Shown in pieces: positions 9,691 through 19,558 of a stretch of DNA of 64,000 nt. Made by a program: the position numbers and the translations under genes. The stretch lies in NCBI RefSeq assembly GCF_010671925.1, contig NZ_JAAHIH010000004.1, positions 611,501 through 675,500 on the forward strand. The letters run 5' to 3'. The stretch is from Moorena sp. SIOASIH. GTDB taxonomy: Bacteria; Cyanobacteriota; Cyanobacteriia; Cyanobacteriales; Coleofasciculaceae. The stretch's first letter is position 1; each line of letters begins with the position of its first letter. The notes under the pieces were generated by a model. It was not told where the DNA came from. It was given only the letters and a program-made list of their open reading frames with translations, and did no database searches.

Positions 9691-12600
9691 TTAACCTTTA
9701 GCATAGGCCGCATACCAGCCAACAGCATCATTACTATCCGTGGCATCAGGATTGCCAAAGATAACAATTTCGGTTTGTCCACTGGGGGGAAATGAGAGGA
9801 CAAAAAACTTAAGAGCAACCTTCTTAATTTTCAACAAGTAAGCTGTACCAGAAGTGCTAGTGGAATCAACCAGTAATTCCACCGTCTTGAAGGACAGCTT
9901 CAGTACACTCTGGAGAGGAAAACCGAGCACATCCCCACCAATTCCCGGTAGCCTCAATCCTACAAAAGTTGTGGCTTTTTCCTGGGAACCATCCTGATTC
10001 GGTTCCCAGATAATCAACAGATTAACCACAAACTGAGCTGAACCCGACAATGCCCCCAAACTGCCCAAATTAAACTCGAAGTTAAAACCAAAGCCACTGT
10101 CGGGCATAGAACCAGTGCCCAAGGGAGTTTTAACCGTAAGATACCCTTTAGGCTTGCTATCCGGTTGAGCAGGGTCGAGATAGACGAAGTTAGTCAGCTT
10201 AAGGGGAAATTTGCTGTAGAGACTATGGGGGCGGGCTTTACTCTGAGCCAAATCAAAGGCAATTTGGCTGGCATCCACACTAAAGGTGATATCCTGGGTA
10301 CCATTGGTATGCTTGCAGTTCATCACAATGGTTAGCTTTGAGAACTGGAGGAATTGTTCGTTATTGGCTAGCTCATCCAGTTTTTGCTGCAACTCCGCTG
10401 ATGCTTGATTGAGAGTATCAATCCCTACTTGATAATCGTCTTCCAGAGCACGGGCACTGCGGTTGACCAGGTTGCTGGCAGTTAACACGTCATCGGACAG
10501 GGAAGTATCTGACCCAAAGGATAATCCATCAAAGGTCTCTAGGTCACGGAAATTGAGACGGCCCCAGAGGGTAAATCGTCCAATGGTGAGTGTAGTATCA
10601 TTGCCTGGGGGGTCTGTGGAAAACGTGGCCTTAACGATGTCAACATTATTGAGAATATGACTATCGGGTAGGGCAAAATAGTTCTCGCCGCTAAAGCTAA
10701 AGCTATAGGTAATCACGCCATCGTGTTCTTCCGTAAAGCCCTGGAGAATGACGATATTCCGTCCTGAACGACTATTGAGTAATTGGGTGGCTTCGTCAAA
10801 GAGTTTATCTAGGGTAAGATTGACCTCACTGGAAAATGCCGTGATTTGAGAATTTTGGAATTGCACCCGTAAGTTGGCCACCTGGAAGGCATAGCCCAAG
10901 GGACCGGTTTCTGGCACGGAGTTGTCTTGATAGTCCAGCAATCCAAACAAAGAAGACTGTTCCGCTACCAATTCCCCATTTTGGGGAAAAATCGGGGTGC
11001 CATTACTCCCGACATACTGAGCGTAGAAGTTATCCTGGTCTTGTATGCCACATTCTAGGGCTTTCAAGTCTTGAGGCAGTCCTGTCCCAGCTGGGAGCTT
11101 GACATTTAACGCAATCATCCCTGACCAAAAAGTGCTGCTGCCAACCCGGGCTAGAGGGGCAGCATTATCCCGGTCTTTTTCAGCAGCATTGGGGTCGTTG
11201 GCGGTTGCGATCGCATTTTCAAAGAATGTCACTAAGCGATCGCGCACTGCTTTAATTTCCTTGACCCGTTCATCAGCATCCGTTGCCGTCCCGACAAATA
11301 CCTCCGGTTGTTCCCACAGGGCGGTATCCTTGAGAATATCAATCAGGGGCTTATCTAGGAACTTAAACAGTAAGACCGTATCAGTATCCCCTGTGCCCTG
11401 TCGCCAATTATCTGGATTGAGATCAAAGGTCCAATCTTGAATGGTCAGTTGGTTATTCTGAAAATGCTCCTTGATAACTGGAGGAGATTCATTGGTATCA
11501 AAGGTTTTGAGGGAAGTCGGGTCAGTGATCACCAGGAACATCTGACTGGACTGGAAAGCTGAACGGAGGGATGAACCCCGTTCTAGGTCCTGCAAACTCA
11601 CATCCTCATTGTCGGTATCCTTCGCCAGTAATAGACTATTGAGGGTTTGGTAATCAGAGGAATAGGTTGCCAACAATCCCAGGGAAGTTGTACCAGTGAT
11701 GGTTTCCGCTGTTGGAGCAGCTGTCATGGCCTGAGCTTCAGGGGTAGCTGATCTACTCAAGGCACTGAATGCTTGGGGACTAAATGTCCCTATCCCCCCT
11801 AGTATTCCTTGAGGTTGACCGCTAAGTTGAGTAGTGTCTGTTTCAGCAATAATTTTAATTTGTTTGCGGCGCTGGGGATTGAGGATTTGTTCCTCCATTT
11901 GCTGATAGTGAGCCAGGGTTCCACTTACGCCACCATAGGGAAACAAGGGTAAATACTCTCCCCTGGGCAGTCCTGTAACGGGAACCTCCAAAAACGTGAG
12001 GGGGTTCTCAGTTGGGTTTGGGTTTTGAGCCTGAAGCGTTGATGCTCGATACAGCAATGACTGCTTGGGTTGGGAAAAATAGACCGGTAAATTCGTGACT
12101 TGGTCATCTGCCTGGTCATCTGCCTGGTCATCTGCCTGGTCATCTGCCTGGTCATCTGCCTGGTCATCTGCCTGGTCATCTGCCTGGTCATCTGCCTGGT
12201 CATCTGCCTGGTCATCTGCCTGGTCATCTGCTTGGTCATCTGCCTGGTCATTTGCCTGGTCATCTGCTTGGTCATCTGCCTGGTCATTTGCCTGGTCATC
12301 TGCCTGGTCATCTTTTATGTCATCTTCATCCTGGTTTTTTTTAATTTCTTCATATTCAATATATCCCCAAGCTGTAGTTGTTTCCGATTCTAGACGCTGC
12401 CCAGCTTCATTGGTCTCTACAATTTGCTCAGGAACGAAATCCGGCGCAAAGGTGGGTTTTCCAGCTTCCAGATGCAGAATATTAACCTGTTGACTCGACA
12501 GTTGAATGTATTCAATCCCCGCTAATCCACACAAGAAGTTATCTTCATCTCGTATCGAAAACTCCTTTCCACTGGGGATAGGGGTACTCTCGTAATTGGG

Positions 12601-13746
12601 AACCGAGAGAGTATATTTCCCTTGGGGGACTAGATACAAGGGTGAACCAAAGATGCTATAATTCTGCCCTGGACGCTCTGCAAAGATTAGCCGACTGTCC
12701 CCATGACCATGGGGAGTGACATGGATGGAATATCCCAAATTGGTGCGATAACAAGAAGGCAAGGATAAATCCGAAATAGTAGAGTTTCCTGGCTCTACAA
12801 AGGCAAAGTAAGTGCGATCGCCATTCAACGGTTGGAGTGGATCTAGGGCGCTATATAAGGTCAGATTTTGGCTACCATCCCCCTGCTGAGAATAATGGGA
12901 GGCAGCATCCCTATCTTCCCCCAGAAAGGGATATCGATGGCTAGAAATCAGGAATTCCTGGTCGCTATTCAATCCTGCAAAACCAGACAAGGGGTCAGTC
13001 GGGTCTAGTAAGGAGTTTGCGGATTTGAAAAACATCCGTAGGGTTACATCCAGATAGACCAGTTCCTCAAAGGAGGCTGTGCCAGGAGATTGGTTTTGCA
13101 AGGTCAGGGCAAAGGTCAGGCAACCGGCCAACTCTCCGCTAAAGGGTAATGCCATCGCTTCCCCTGCCTGATTGACTTCAATCCCTTTGAGTTGATGAGC
13201 ACCATAACCTGTGGACAAATAAAACGGGTCAGTTTTCGGTAATTCAGTTTCCGGTGATTCAGTCTCAGTGCTAGGGAGGTTGTGTAGAGACGGATCGAGG
13301 GCAAACAGAAATCCGTCTTTAGTTCCATTCAACTGACAAGTTACACCACTAGCGATCGCTAATTCATAGTTGCGGAAATTAAAAAAGGTCAGTCGCTCTA
13401 CAGTATCTGTTGGAGACAGGGTCAGGGCATGAAATCGCCAGCGAGAGACTAACTCCTCTGGGTTATCAATCCACAAAAACCGAGTATTGCGTACCGAAGG
13501 TGTAATCAGAAATTCACCAATGCGGTCACTCAATACCGAAGGGTCTATAGCATCATTCCCCTCTGGCACTTTAATAAATAGATATACTCCGTTCTTTATT
13601 GTCCAAGTTTCTTCCAGGGAAACAGTTTGGGAACCTTCTATCGATCCTTCATTCACCCAAAACCCAATGCTATAGGGCAAAGTAGGGTTAACGGATTCAG
13701 ATAAAAAGTAGAGCGCCTGTGCTGTTGATTGGGTAAAGGTAGTCAT
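9691..13746 (-). CDS. Hypothetical 1351-aa beta-rich protein with DDQA repeat
   Basis: Not recognised by family. The ATG follows a strong ribosome site (GGGGGTGAG) and starts only 11 bp after the stop of the upstream 1195-aa gene, so the two are surely co-transcribed. Residues 1-450 are strand-rich without signal peptide. Residues ~476-551 are about 18 DDQA/NDQA tetrapeptides, an acidic linker. Residues ~560-900 hold mixed alpha/beta sequence, and a helical stretch near 1105-1145 contains LNQASAELQQKLDELANN. The C-terminal ~200 residues are strands rich in Phe/Leu. No cleavage signal or membrane helix is visible, so export, if any, would need a dedicated route. The general style matches the neighbouring giant protein, suggesting they build one assembly. 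Confidence 0.9.
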   Translation of the reverse strand: MTTFTQSTAQALYFLSESVNPTLPYSIGFWVNEGSIEGSQTVSLEETWTIKNGVYLFIKVPEGNDAIDPSVLSDRIGEFLITPSVRNTRFLWIDNPEELVSRWRFHALTLSPTDTVERLTFFNFRNYELAIASGVTCQLNGTKDGFLFALDPSLHNLPSTETESPETELPKTDPFYLSTGYGAHQLKGIEVNQAGEAMALPFSGELAGCLTFALTLQNQSPGTASFEELVYLDVTLRMFFKSANSLLDPTDPLSGFAGLNSDQEFLISSHRYPFLGEDRDAASHYSQQGDGSQNLTLYSALDPLQPLNGDRTYFAFVEPGNSTISDLSLPSCYRTNLGYSIHVTPHGHGDSRLIFAERPGQNYSIFGSPLYLVPQGKYTLSVPNYESTPIPSGKEFSIRDEDNFLCGLAGIEYIQLSSQQVNILHLEAGKPTFAPDFVPEQIVETNEAGQRLESETTTAWGYIEYEEIKKNQDEDDIKDDQADDQANDQADDQADDQANDQADDQADDQADDQADDQADDQADDQADDQADDQADDQADDQADDQADDQVTNLPVYFSQPKQSLLYRASTLQAQNPNPTENPLTFLEVPVTGLPRGEYLPLFPYGGVSGTLAHYQQMEEQILNPQRRKQIKIIAETDTTQLSGQPQGILGGIGTFSPQAFSALSRSATPEAQAMTAAPTAETITGTTSLGLLATYSSDYQTLNSLLLAKDTDNEDVSLQDLERGSSLRSAFQSSQMFLVITDPTSLKTFDTNESPPVIKEHFQNNQLTIQDWTFDLNPDNWRQGTGDTDTVLLFKFLDKPLIDILKDTALWEQPEVFVGTATDADERVKEIKAVRDRLVTFFENAIATANDPNAAEKDRDNAAPLARVGSSTFWSGMIALNVKLPAGTGLPQDLKALECGIQDQDNFYAQYVGSNGTPIFPQNGELVAEQSSLFGLLDYQDNSVPETGPLGYAFQVANLRVQFQNSQITAFSSEVNLTLDKLFDEATQLLNSRSGRNIVILQGFTEEHDGVITYSFSFSGENYFALPDSHILNNVDIVKATFSTDPPGNDTTLTIGRFTLWGRLNFRDLETFDGLSFGSDTSLSDDVLTASNLVNRSARALEDDYQVGIDTLNQASAELQQKLDELANNEQFLQFSKLTIVMNCKHTNGTQDITFSVDASQIAFDLAQSKARPHSLYSKFPLKLTNFVYLDPAQPDSKPKGYLTVKTPLGTGSMPDSGFGFNFEFNLGSLGALSGSAQFVVNLLIIWEPNQDGSQEKATTFVGLRLPGIGGDVLGFPLQSVLKLSFKTVELLVDSTSTSGTAYLLKIKKVALKFFVLSFPPSGQTEIVIFGNPDATDSNDAVGWYAAYAKG
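12095..12320 (-). repeat. 12-bp tandem repeat encoding DDQA (about 18 units)
   Basis: The unit TCATCTGCCTGG on the plus strand repeats about 18 times with rare C-to-T changes. In frame it encodes DDQA, occasionally NDQA. It splits the 1351-aa protein into N- and C-terminal halves and also creates three spurious open frames. Confidence 0.95.
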
Positions 13747-13757
13747 CTGCTCACCCC

Positions 13758-16700
13758 CTACAGGACAATGCGATCGCCTTTTACCAGAGGCAAATCAAGC
13801 ACCGGACTATCTTCGTCCAGGTAGATAAACCGATAGCTAGGTTCGTTGGACACCCCTTCGTGTAAAAGGCGACTCAACCTGGGTTTTCCGGTAGAGTGCA
13901 GCAGCGATTCTCCCAGGGATACTGACGGAATACTGACACGTTGCTCCATCAGTTGTCGTAAAGTCGTTCCCACCGGAACAAATACCGGTTGTTCCTGTAG
14001 CACCACCGTAATTTCTGGAATGACTGTTGCTCGTCCTCGGAAATAAAAGCTGGCAAGGTTTGTCTTTTTATCCAGGTCTGTTACTGTTGCTGCCCCCATA
14101 ATGGTTGCGGCCTGTCCAGGATCGAGGGAACCTGCAGAGGGAGCTGCCAAACTAGGATACACCAGCCGCAAGTAGGGTTTTTGATAGCCAACTTTAAAGG
14201 TATCCAGACTACTTCCAGCCCCTACCGTAGCAATATCTGTGGTGACATAGGGCTGAATTTGGGACAAAAACCCATCAAAATTAATCATTAGGTTAGTGCC
14301 ATCCCGATAACTGTTGAGGGTGTAGTAAGACGTGCCACTGCCCACAAACCCTGAATTAGCCGTAGATTGGGCTGGATGAACGAATTGATAGTTTTGGTAA
14401 TCGACTCGTAACCGCATTCCAGCTTGTAAATCCACGTAGCCATTAACGCTATCCAAGCCGTAGTAGTAGTAGAGAATTTCCTCAACCAACAACGGCATCC
14501 GTTCAGCAATGCGGGTTTTGACCAGGGTGAGGGTACCAGGAATCAGATTACTGTTGGTATCTAGTTGAGCAATAAAGTTGTCGTAATCGGTCTTAAGTTG
14601 ATCTAGCCAATTGTCACTGCTTTCCGGAGGAGTGATGGTCAGGGTGCAGCTTTGATCGGCATTTTCTGTAAGGGTAAAGATGCCTGCGGTGCTGGAGATG
14701 TTATTGGACTCCGCAGCAGTGTTGAATAACTGGGGCAATGTTGTAGTTTGGGTGATAGTAGCAGAGTCGTTGCCATTGCCCAAATAAATAACAGGTTTTT
14801 CCTCCACCTCCGTAAAGTAGTAGTCCGCTTGATGGCGAAACTGTTGTGCAAAGATGACATCTACTTGGGAGTTTAACCTTGCCAAAATCGCTTCCAGGAT
14901 GTGATTGGGAGTCAGCGGTGGGCGAACTAGGGTAAACTCCGGCACTGTAAAGGTGTTTACCGTCCCTGCTTGATCTGTCCAATCAAAGGTTCCAGAGACT
15001 TTTGCCAAAAAGCCTAACTCAGTCAGTTCCAGGATTACAGTGGCGTTCATCACAGACGCGATCGCTACCTGGTCGATAATCTTGTGGGAGGTACCGGGTT
15101 CAAAGATTGGACCCAAGGTAACTTGAAACGGTAGAGTCAAATTTCTTTGGCCTTCCAGGACAAACTGTTCATTGCGCCACCAGCCATGGAGTACAAGGTT
15201 TTCTCCCAACCAATTGCCCTTGAGAACGACTTTCCCATCTTCAATCCCCAGGGGGTCAAATTGACTCCGTTGTTGATTGTGACGAGCAAACAGTAGCTTG
15301 AAATCTACCGTCCAATCAAATGGGCGATAATCCCTTAATTGGGGGAGTACTAATTCAGACACAGAGGTGATGGAAGACATCTGCCAGATCTCCCCGGTGG
15401 TATCTGATTTCAGGAATAGACACAACCCCTCTAGGGTATTAATTTGTCCTAATCCAATTTGAAAATCGAATTCCGGTGAATTGAGGGCAAGTTTACCTGG
15501 CGCATCCGCTTGAACTGCTGTAAAGGGAATTGACGTTTTCCATAACGTGCTATCCACTTGTCCCCATTTAAAGTACCAGCTTGGGGAGCTTCCAGCTTCT
15601 GATTCCCATTCCAGGGCAATCTTGGTGAAGTCAAACTCAGGAGTAACTTCCCGGATTTCAGAGGTGTCAACCTTCAGATTGAGCTTAGACTCTGAATAAT
15701 GCTCTACATCCGGCATACCCTCCAAAGTCAGTTGAGCAGTTAGGGGTTGGTTCAAAGGACTGGGCATATTAGTCAGCGTCAGGTTGCCCAAAATTTCAAT
15801 AGTGGGGTAGTAGCGCTGGTAAATCGCCTCTGGAGTCAGGGCAGAGTCATAAATTGCCACCTCGTAGAGTTCTCCTTCCCAAGGGAAATCTTCATTCCTT
15901 GGGAAGTTGCCCCTGCGTTCGATAAATAAAACGTCATTTGCTAACGCTAACTTAACAGCAGGGTCATTTGTCCAAGGATGAAGCTCCTCATCACCCCTGT
16001 TTTCCGAAGGAGAATCCTCCTCATCATTCTCATCATTACGACTTTGCCAACGATTATCACTCTCATTCCTATTTCTCCAACGATTACCCCACTGATTCCT
16101 ATTTCTCCAAAAATGACGCTCCTCATCATCGCTATTAATCCATTTTGAATTGTCTAGGGTTCCATTGAGATACACCTTGGCATTATCACTCTCATCCCCC
16201 AAGTTATTCTGTGAGAAAGTATAGACAACATAGGTTAGCTCGTCGGTTGTTACTGTGTCGGGACTTGTGGTCAGGATTTGCCAATATCGGTTTCTATCAT
16301 TAGTGTTGGTGCGCAATAGCACACTATACTCGTCGTGATGGTACCAATCCCCCGACCAGGGATTGCCATAATCCTTTAGCCATTCTGAATCTCCTTGAGC
16401 CAGAGTCACATAGGGATTTTGAGGATCTTCCGATAGAGTAACGACTATAGCTGGGTATTGTTGACCCGTTTTGCTAGGCTTAATCCAGGCGGCAATAGTG
16501 ATTTCGTTGCTCTCTTGGCATGCCTTGATCAGTTTGCTAGCAGAACTTAGGTTTGCCGCTTCTAGGGTGGCATTTTCACTCTCGATCAAGCCATCTTTAA
16601 CAGCGATAGATCCTAATCCCCACTCCACTGTTTCTGGCTCCGTTTGAATCCGTAAGTCGATGGCGGGTGCATCTTCGCTATTCCTCAAGGAGCAATCATA

Positions 16701-17345
16701 AACCCATTCTCCAGACTTTTCTCCAAACCAATAGAGCACCTGGGGTTGAAGAGGATTTGACCCAGGTTTCACCGTAAAAGTCGTCAACTCTAAATTGCCC
16801 CAGGGTTGAATCGGGATTTCCTGAGGATTATTAGGATTGTAATTAAAAATCAGTTCAGAGCCATCGCTCAACCCTGCCTCAAGGACAATATCTTGACCAG
16901 AGAAAACCGCCGTCACTGTTCCACTGACCGTGGCGGTTTCGGAATTAAGTTGCTGGGTAAAGCTCAAATTTAAATCTTTGAAATGGGTTGAGCCTTCCGG
17001 ACTAAATCCAAAAGAGTCAGTAGATTGAACCCCTAACGTAAATGAATCGCTGTTGTAGGTGAGTTCAATAGTATAAAAGGCATCGAAAGGTGAGGCTGGT
17101 AATCCCGGTAAAATTAGGCTAGCTTGATAAAGGCTCTTATCAAGGGTTTCTCCAGGTTTGAGAATTTGTGCAACTGATGATTCTGCTAGAAACTCGGAGA
17201 TTGTTTGTTTGCTATAGCGTTCCTTATCGAGTCCCTCAGGAATTGTAATCCAATAAATCTGGAAACCAGCCTCAGCATCAATCTCATATTTAAAGTAGTA
17301 CTCATAACCTAGACTCAATAATGTTATAAATCCGTATGCGAGCAT
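13758..17345 (-). CDS. LamG/concanavalin-like domain protein, 1195 aa, first gene of the giant-protein cluster
   Basis: I start it at the ATG at 17345, preceded by AAGGGA; the frame could begin 36 bp upstream at a TTG. The N-terminus (MLAYGFITLLSLGYEYYFKY) is not a cleavable signal by eye. Residues ~245-530 resemble a LamG/laminin-G-type jelly roll: a strand-rich block with ITIAAWIKPS, VYLNGTLDNS and LYEVAIYDSALTPEAIYQRYY, the typical LamG_3 ending. A charged insert rich in WRNRN, DEND and SENRGDEE (residues ~420-460) interrupts it. LamG folds usually bind glycans or proteins; which ligand is unknown. The remaining ~650 residues are beta-rich and unassigned. It starts the five-gene run, with 11 bp to the next gene. 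Confidence 0.88.
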   Translation of the reverse strand: MLAYGFITLLSLGYEYYFKYEIDAEAGFQIYWITIPEGLDKERYSKQTISEFLAESSVAQILKPGETLDKSLYQASLILPGLPASPFDAFYTIELTYNSDSFTLGVQSTDSFGFSPEGSTHFKDLNLSFTQQLNSETATVSGTVTAVFSGQDIVLEAGLSDGSELIFNYNPNNPQEIPIQPWGNLELTTFTVKPGSNPLQPQVLYWFGEKSGEWVYDCSLRNSEDAPAIDLRIQTEPETVEWGLGSIAVKDGLIESENATLEAANLSSASKLIKACQESNEITIAAWIKPSKTGQQYPAIVVTLSEDPQNPYVTLAQGDSEWLKDYGNPWSGDWYHHDEYSVLLRTNTNDRNRYWQILTTSPDTVTTDELTYVVYTFSQNNLGDESDNAKVYLNGTLDNSKWINSDDEERHFWRNRNQWGNRWRNRNESDNRWQSRNDENDEEDSPSENRGDEELHPWTNDPAVKLALANDVLFIERRGNFPRNEDFPWEGELYEVAIYDSALTPEAIYQRYYPTIEILGNLTLTNMPSPLNQPLTAQLTLEGMPDVEHYSESKLNLKVDTSEIREVTPEFDFTKIALEWESEAGSSPSWYFKWGQVDSTLWKTSIPFTAVQADAPGKLALNSPEFDFQIGLGQINTLEGLCLFLKSDTTGEIWQMSSITSVSELVLPQLRDYRPFDWTVDFKLLFARHNQQRSQFDPLGIEDGKVVLKGNWLGENLVLHGWWRNEQFVLEGQRNLTLPFQVTLGPIFEPGTSHKIIDQVAIASVMNATVILELTELGFLAKVSGTFDWTDQAGTVNTFTVPEFTLVRPPLTPNHILEAILARLNSQVDVIFAQQFRHQADYYFTEVEEKPVIYLGNGNDSATITQTTTLPQLFNTAAESNNISSTAGIFTLTENADQSCTLTITPPESSDNWLDQLKTDYDNFIAQLDTNSNLIPGTLTLVKTRIAERMPLLVEEILYYYYGLDSVNGYVDLQAGMRLRVDYQNYQFVHPAQSTANSGFVGSGTSYYTLNSYRDGTNLMINFDGFLSQIQPYVTTDIATVGAGSSLDTFKVGYQKPYLRLVYPSLAAPSAGSLDPGQAATIMGAATVTDLDKKTNLASFYFRGRATVIPEITVVLQEQPVFVPVGTTLRQLMEQRVSIPSVSLGESLLHSTGKPRLSRLLHEGVSNEPSYRFIYLDEDSPVLDLPLVKGDRIVL

Positions 17346-17544
17346 AAAAAATCCCTTGAATTCTATGTAAGGATTCAGCAACGTTGGTTATGGAATCAAA
17401 CCAGGAGCAAGTGCAGTTTTATCAAGCTGAGCCGGTTGAGCTTGCTCAACAAACTCTATCACATACTACCCCTAACGATAGCATTTTTTTTACCAAACTT
17501 AATATTTACTAATACTAAACTTAATATTTACTAAACTTAATAAA

Positions 17545-17930
17545 TTAGCAGTATCCTGAAAAAGTTCCCGAGACCGAGAGCCACTCCAGGTTTTTCCTTG
17601 ATGTCCTTGCTGTCTGCCTGGTTGACGTTTGGGTTTTTCTCCTGTATCTTGTTTTTCTTATTTCTGAGTTTCCGGTTTTTTGATTAGGTCTGTTGATGGC
17701 GGTTTTGATGAGATTTTGAGCTCTAATTATACTAATTACAGGCAATTTATGTATTTCTTGTTTCAGTTCTTCTATTGTTGCTTGCTGCTGAGCTATAGCC
17801 TTCGCTACAGTAATGAGCATTTCTCTCACTTCCTCCTTCGGCAACTGGTTGAATCGTTCTGTATCTAGTTCGTTCGGCTGTTATTTGGTCACGATTGCAA
17901 TCCTATACGGTTGTATCGCTTTTGTCAATA
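17545..17930 (-). pseudogene. Decayed IS66-type transposase N-terminus
   Basis: The minus strand reads RDQITAER, then after a one-base frame change ELDTERFNQLPKEEV, then REMLITVAKAIAQQQATIEE and LKQEIHKL. This is the N-terminal coiled-coil region (DUF6444-like) of IS66-family transposases as I remember it. The remaining ~400 residues, including the catalytic DDE domain, are missing; the tail is Arg/Thr-rich sequence ending at a stop at 17545. With both a frameshift and truncation it cannot be functional. No terminal inverted repeats were found. It lies just upstream of the giant-protein cluster. Confidence 0.7.
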
Positions 17931-18239
17931 CCCCACTATGTTAATTCTTACTTTAGTCGGGGAATCAAAAACAACTTGGCAGTTAAAACCACCGTCAAAA
18001 CTTGACATTTTGTTCCCAACATGTATTTTATTTGCTACACTTTTATCAGTAGAGTAAAGCGATAAAACTTTGATGTTAATCTAGAAAATAAAAAGGCAGG
18101 ATAATGCCGAGCATTACAGAAAATTTAATAAATTTCACCTATAATAATATTGGCTGAAAAAATCCTTATCAAAGCCTGGATATACCGTAAATAAAAAAAA
18201 TGATGCCTGAAATTCTTGTCAAAGATTAGCTGATAATTC

Positions 18240-18369
18240 GTAAGCATATGCGCTACGCGCACGCTACGCGAACAGCATTCAGTCGTCAGCTGTCAGCCGT
18301 TGGCCTTGGGCTTTGGCCACGGTACGGGAATGGCCATGCTATGGGAATGGCCAACGGCTGAATGCTTAC
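18240..18369. mobile_element. GTAAGCAT-ended inverted-repeat element, copy 1
   Basis: The left end GTAAGCAT and right end GGCTGAATGCTTAC are inverted relatives, and the interior (GCGCTACGCGCACGCTACGCG, CAGTCGTCAGCTGTCAGCC, GGCCAACGGCTG) is itself palindromic. There is no coding capacity. No convincing target duplication is visible at this copy. The adjoining 17931-18239 stretch is AT-rich with no gene, and 18370-18600 likewise shows nothing I can support. Confidence 0.7.
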
Positions 18370-18635
18370 AATTAGATCAGCCAACTCTACGAAAGGGAAA
18401 GACTCACAGTGACGTGGGAATCCCCAGCGCCAGGATTGTTCCCCCCGGGGGAGGATGCCAATCCAAACCATACCTTAGAATTAGAGAGTTTTCCTAGGTG
18501 ATCAGAAAATTGGCTATTATATTGTTAATTTTTGTTAATTTTTGATAAGTTCTATGGTGAGATGCCGAGGGAATGTTACTATCCGGTGTTTATGTATAAA
18601 AATTGTTAACGTGGATTAATGGGTGGAGAGATTTG

Positions 18636-19532
18636 GTGAGCCACTTAAGTCTAGAGCAAGAGGAGCAACTCCAGAAAATAGGGACCTATCTCAGCCAAGT
18701 CAGGCAGGAGAAATCTATACCTATTGAGGAAGTCGCTAACAACACCTTTATTCGATTGCATATATTGCAAGCCCTTGAAGCAGGGGAATCGGAGCCGTTG
18801 CCCGAGCCAGTTTATATTCAAGGCTTTATTCGTCGCTATGGAGAGTTTCTCGGTCTAGATGGTCCAGGGATAGCCAAAACGTTTCCAGTTAATTCTGGAT
18901 TGTCCTTGAAAACCGAGGAAACCGAGAAAACCGAGGAAACCGAGTCTGGTGCGTTAGTCTTGTATAGCGGTACCTCTTCAGAAGAGAAATCTCAGATTCT
19001 AACCTCTCCTCAAAAGATTCCTAGGATTGTAGCCAAAAGCAAGACTGTTAAGACTGTAGCCAAAACCATAGAACCCTATTATGGTTACATCATAATAGTA
19101 AGCTTGATCAGTGTTGCTGGTGGACTAATTTATCTACTCAACACCGTGTTCACCTATATCACTAATCGACAGATCGAAAACTCATCAGTTGCTCAGGAGC
19201 AGCAAACCCCAGATAAACCAGATCAACCAGCACCAGCCCCTAACCCCAAACCTAAACCACCCCCCAAACCCAAACCTTCCCCATCTAATCCATTAATTAA
19301 AGTACGCTTGAGTATTACAGAGCAAACTTGGGTACGAGTGGTAGTTGATGGCAAAATCGAGTTGGAAGAAACCTTACCCAAGGGATATCAGAAAACCTGG
19401 ATTGCTAAACAAAAACTGACTGTGAGGTCAGGGAATGCGGGAGGTGTTTTGTATAGTGTGGATCAACAGCAACCAAAATCCCTCGGGGAACGTGGTGCTG
19501 TTGTACAGAGGAGTTTTAGCTTAGCGCAGTAG
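18636..19532 (+). CDS. RodZ-like HTH membrane protein (helix-turn-helix plus DUF4115)
   Basis: Residue numbers here count from the chosen start. The N-terminal ~90 residues form a RodZ-type helix-turn-helix: LGTYL-like helix (IGTYLSQVRQEKSIPIEEVA), then IRLHILQALEAGE and YIQGFIRRYGEFLGLD, the standard HTH_25 pattern. One membrane helix follows near residue 155-180 (YGYIIIVSLISVAGGLIYLL), then a Pro/Lys-rich linker, then a ~80-residue beta domain with WVRVVVDGK, typical of DUF4115. RodZ couples the MreB cytoskeleton to the cell-wall machinery; cyanobacterial members share this layout. I chose GTG at 18636 because GGAGAG lies eight bases upstream; a TTG at 18603 is the alternative. It is a single gene facing away from the giant cluster. 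Confidence 0.88.
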   Translation: MSHLSLEQEEQLQKIGTYLSQVRQEKSIPIEEVANNTFIRLHILQALEAGESEPLPEPVYIQGFIRRYGEFLGLDGPGIAKTFPVNSGLSLKTEETEKTEETESGALVLYSGTSSEEKSQILTSPQKIPRIVAKSKTVKTVAKTIEPYYGYIIIVSLISVAGGLIYLLNTVFTYITNRQIENSSVAQEQQTPDKPDQPAPAPNPKPKPPPKPKPSPSNPLIKVRLSITEQTWVRVVVDGKIELEETLPKGYQKTWIAKQKLTVRSGNAGGVLYSVDQQQPKSLGERGAVVQRSFSLAQ

Positions 19533-19558
19533 ATTATAGCAATTCTCATGTTGGTGAA

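Noticed and set aside
12095..12493. Long open frames on both strands over the DDQA tract (VICL-, SSAW- and RQMT-type repeats)
   Set aside because: They are the same 12-bp repeat read in other frames; only the frame within the 1351-aa gene continues into ordinary protein on both sides.
1..17345. Tc-toxin or contractile-injection cluster
   Set aside because: No TcB/TcC Rhs repeats, sheath, tube or baseplate motifs were seen; size and strand-richness alone are not enough.
18286..18497. ORFs of 61-65 aa
   Set aside because: Mostly translations of the inverted-repeat element at 18240-18369.
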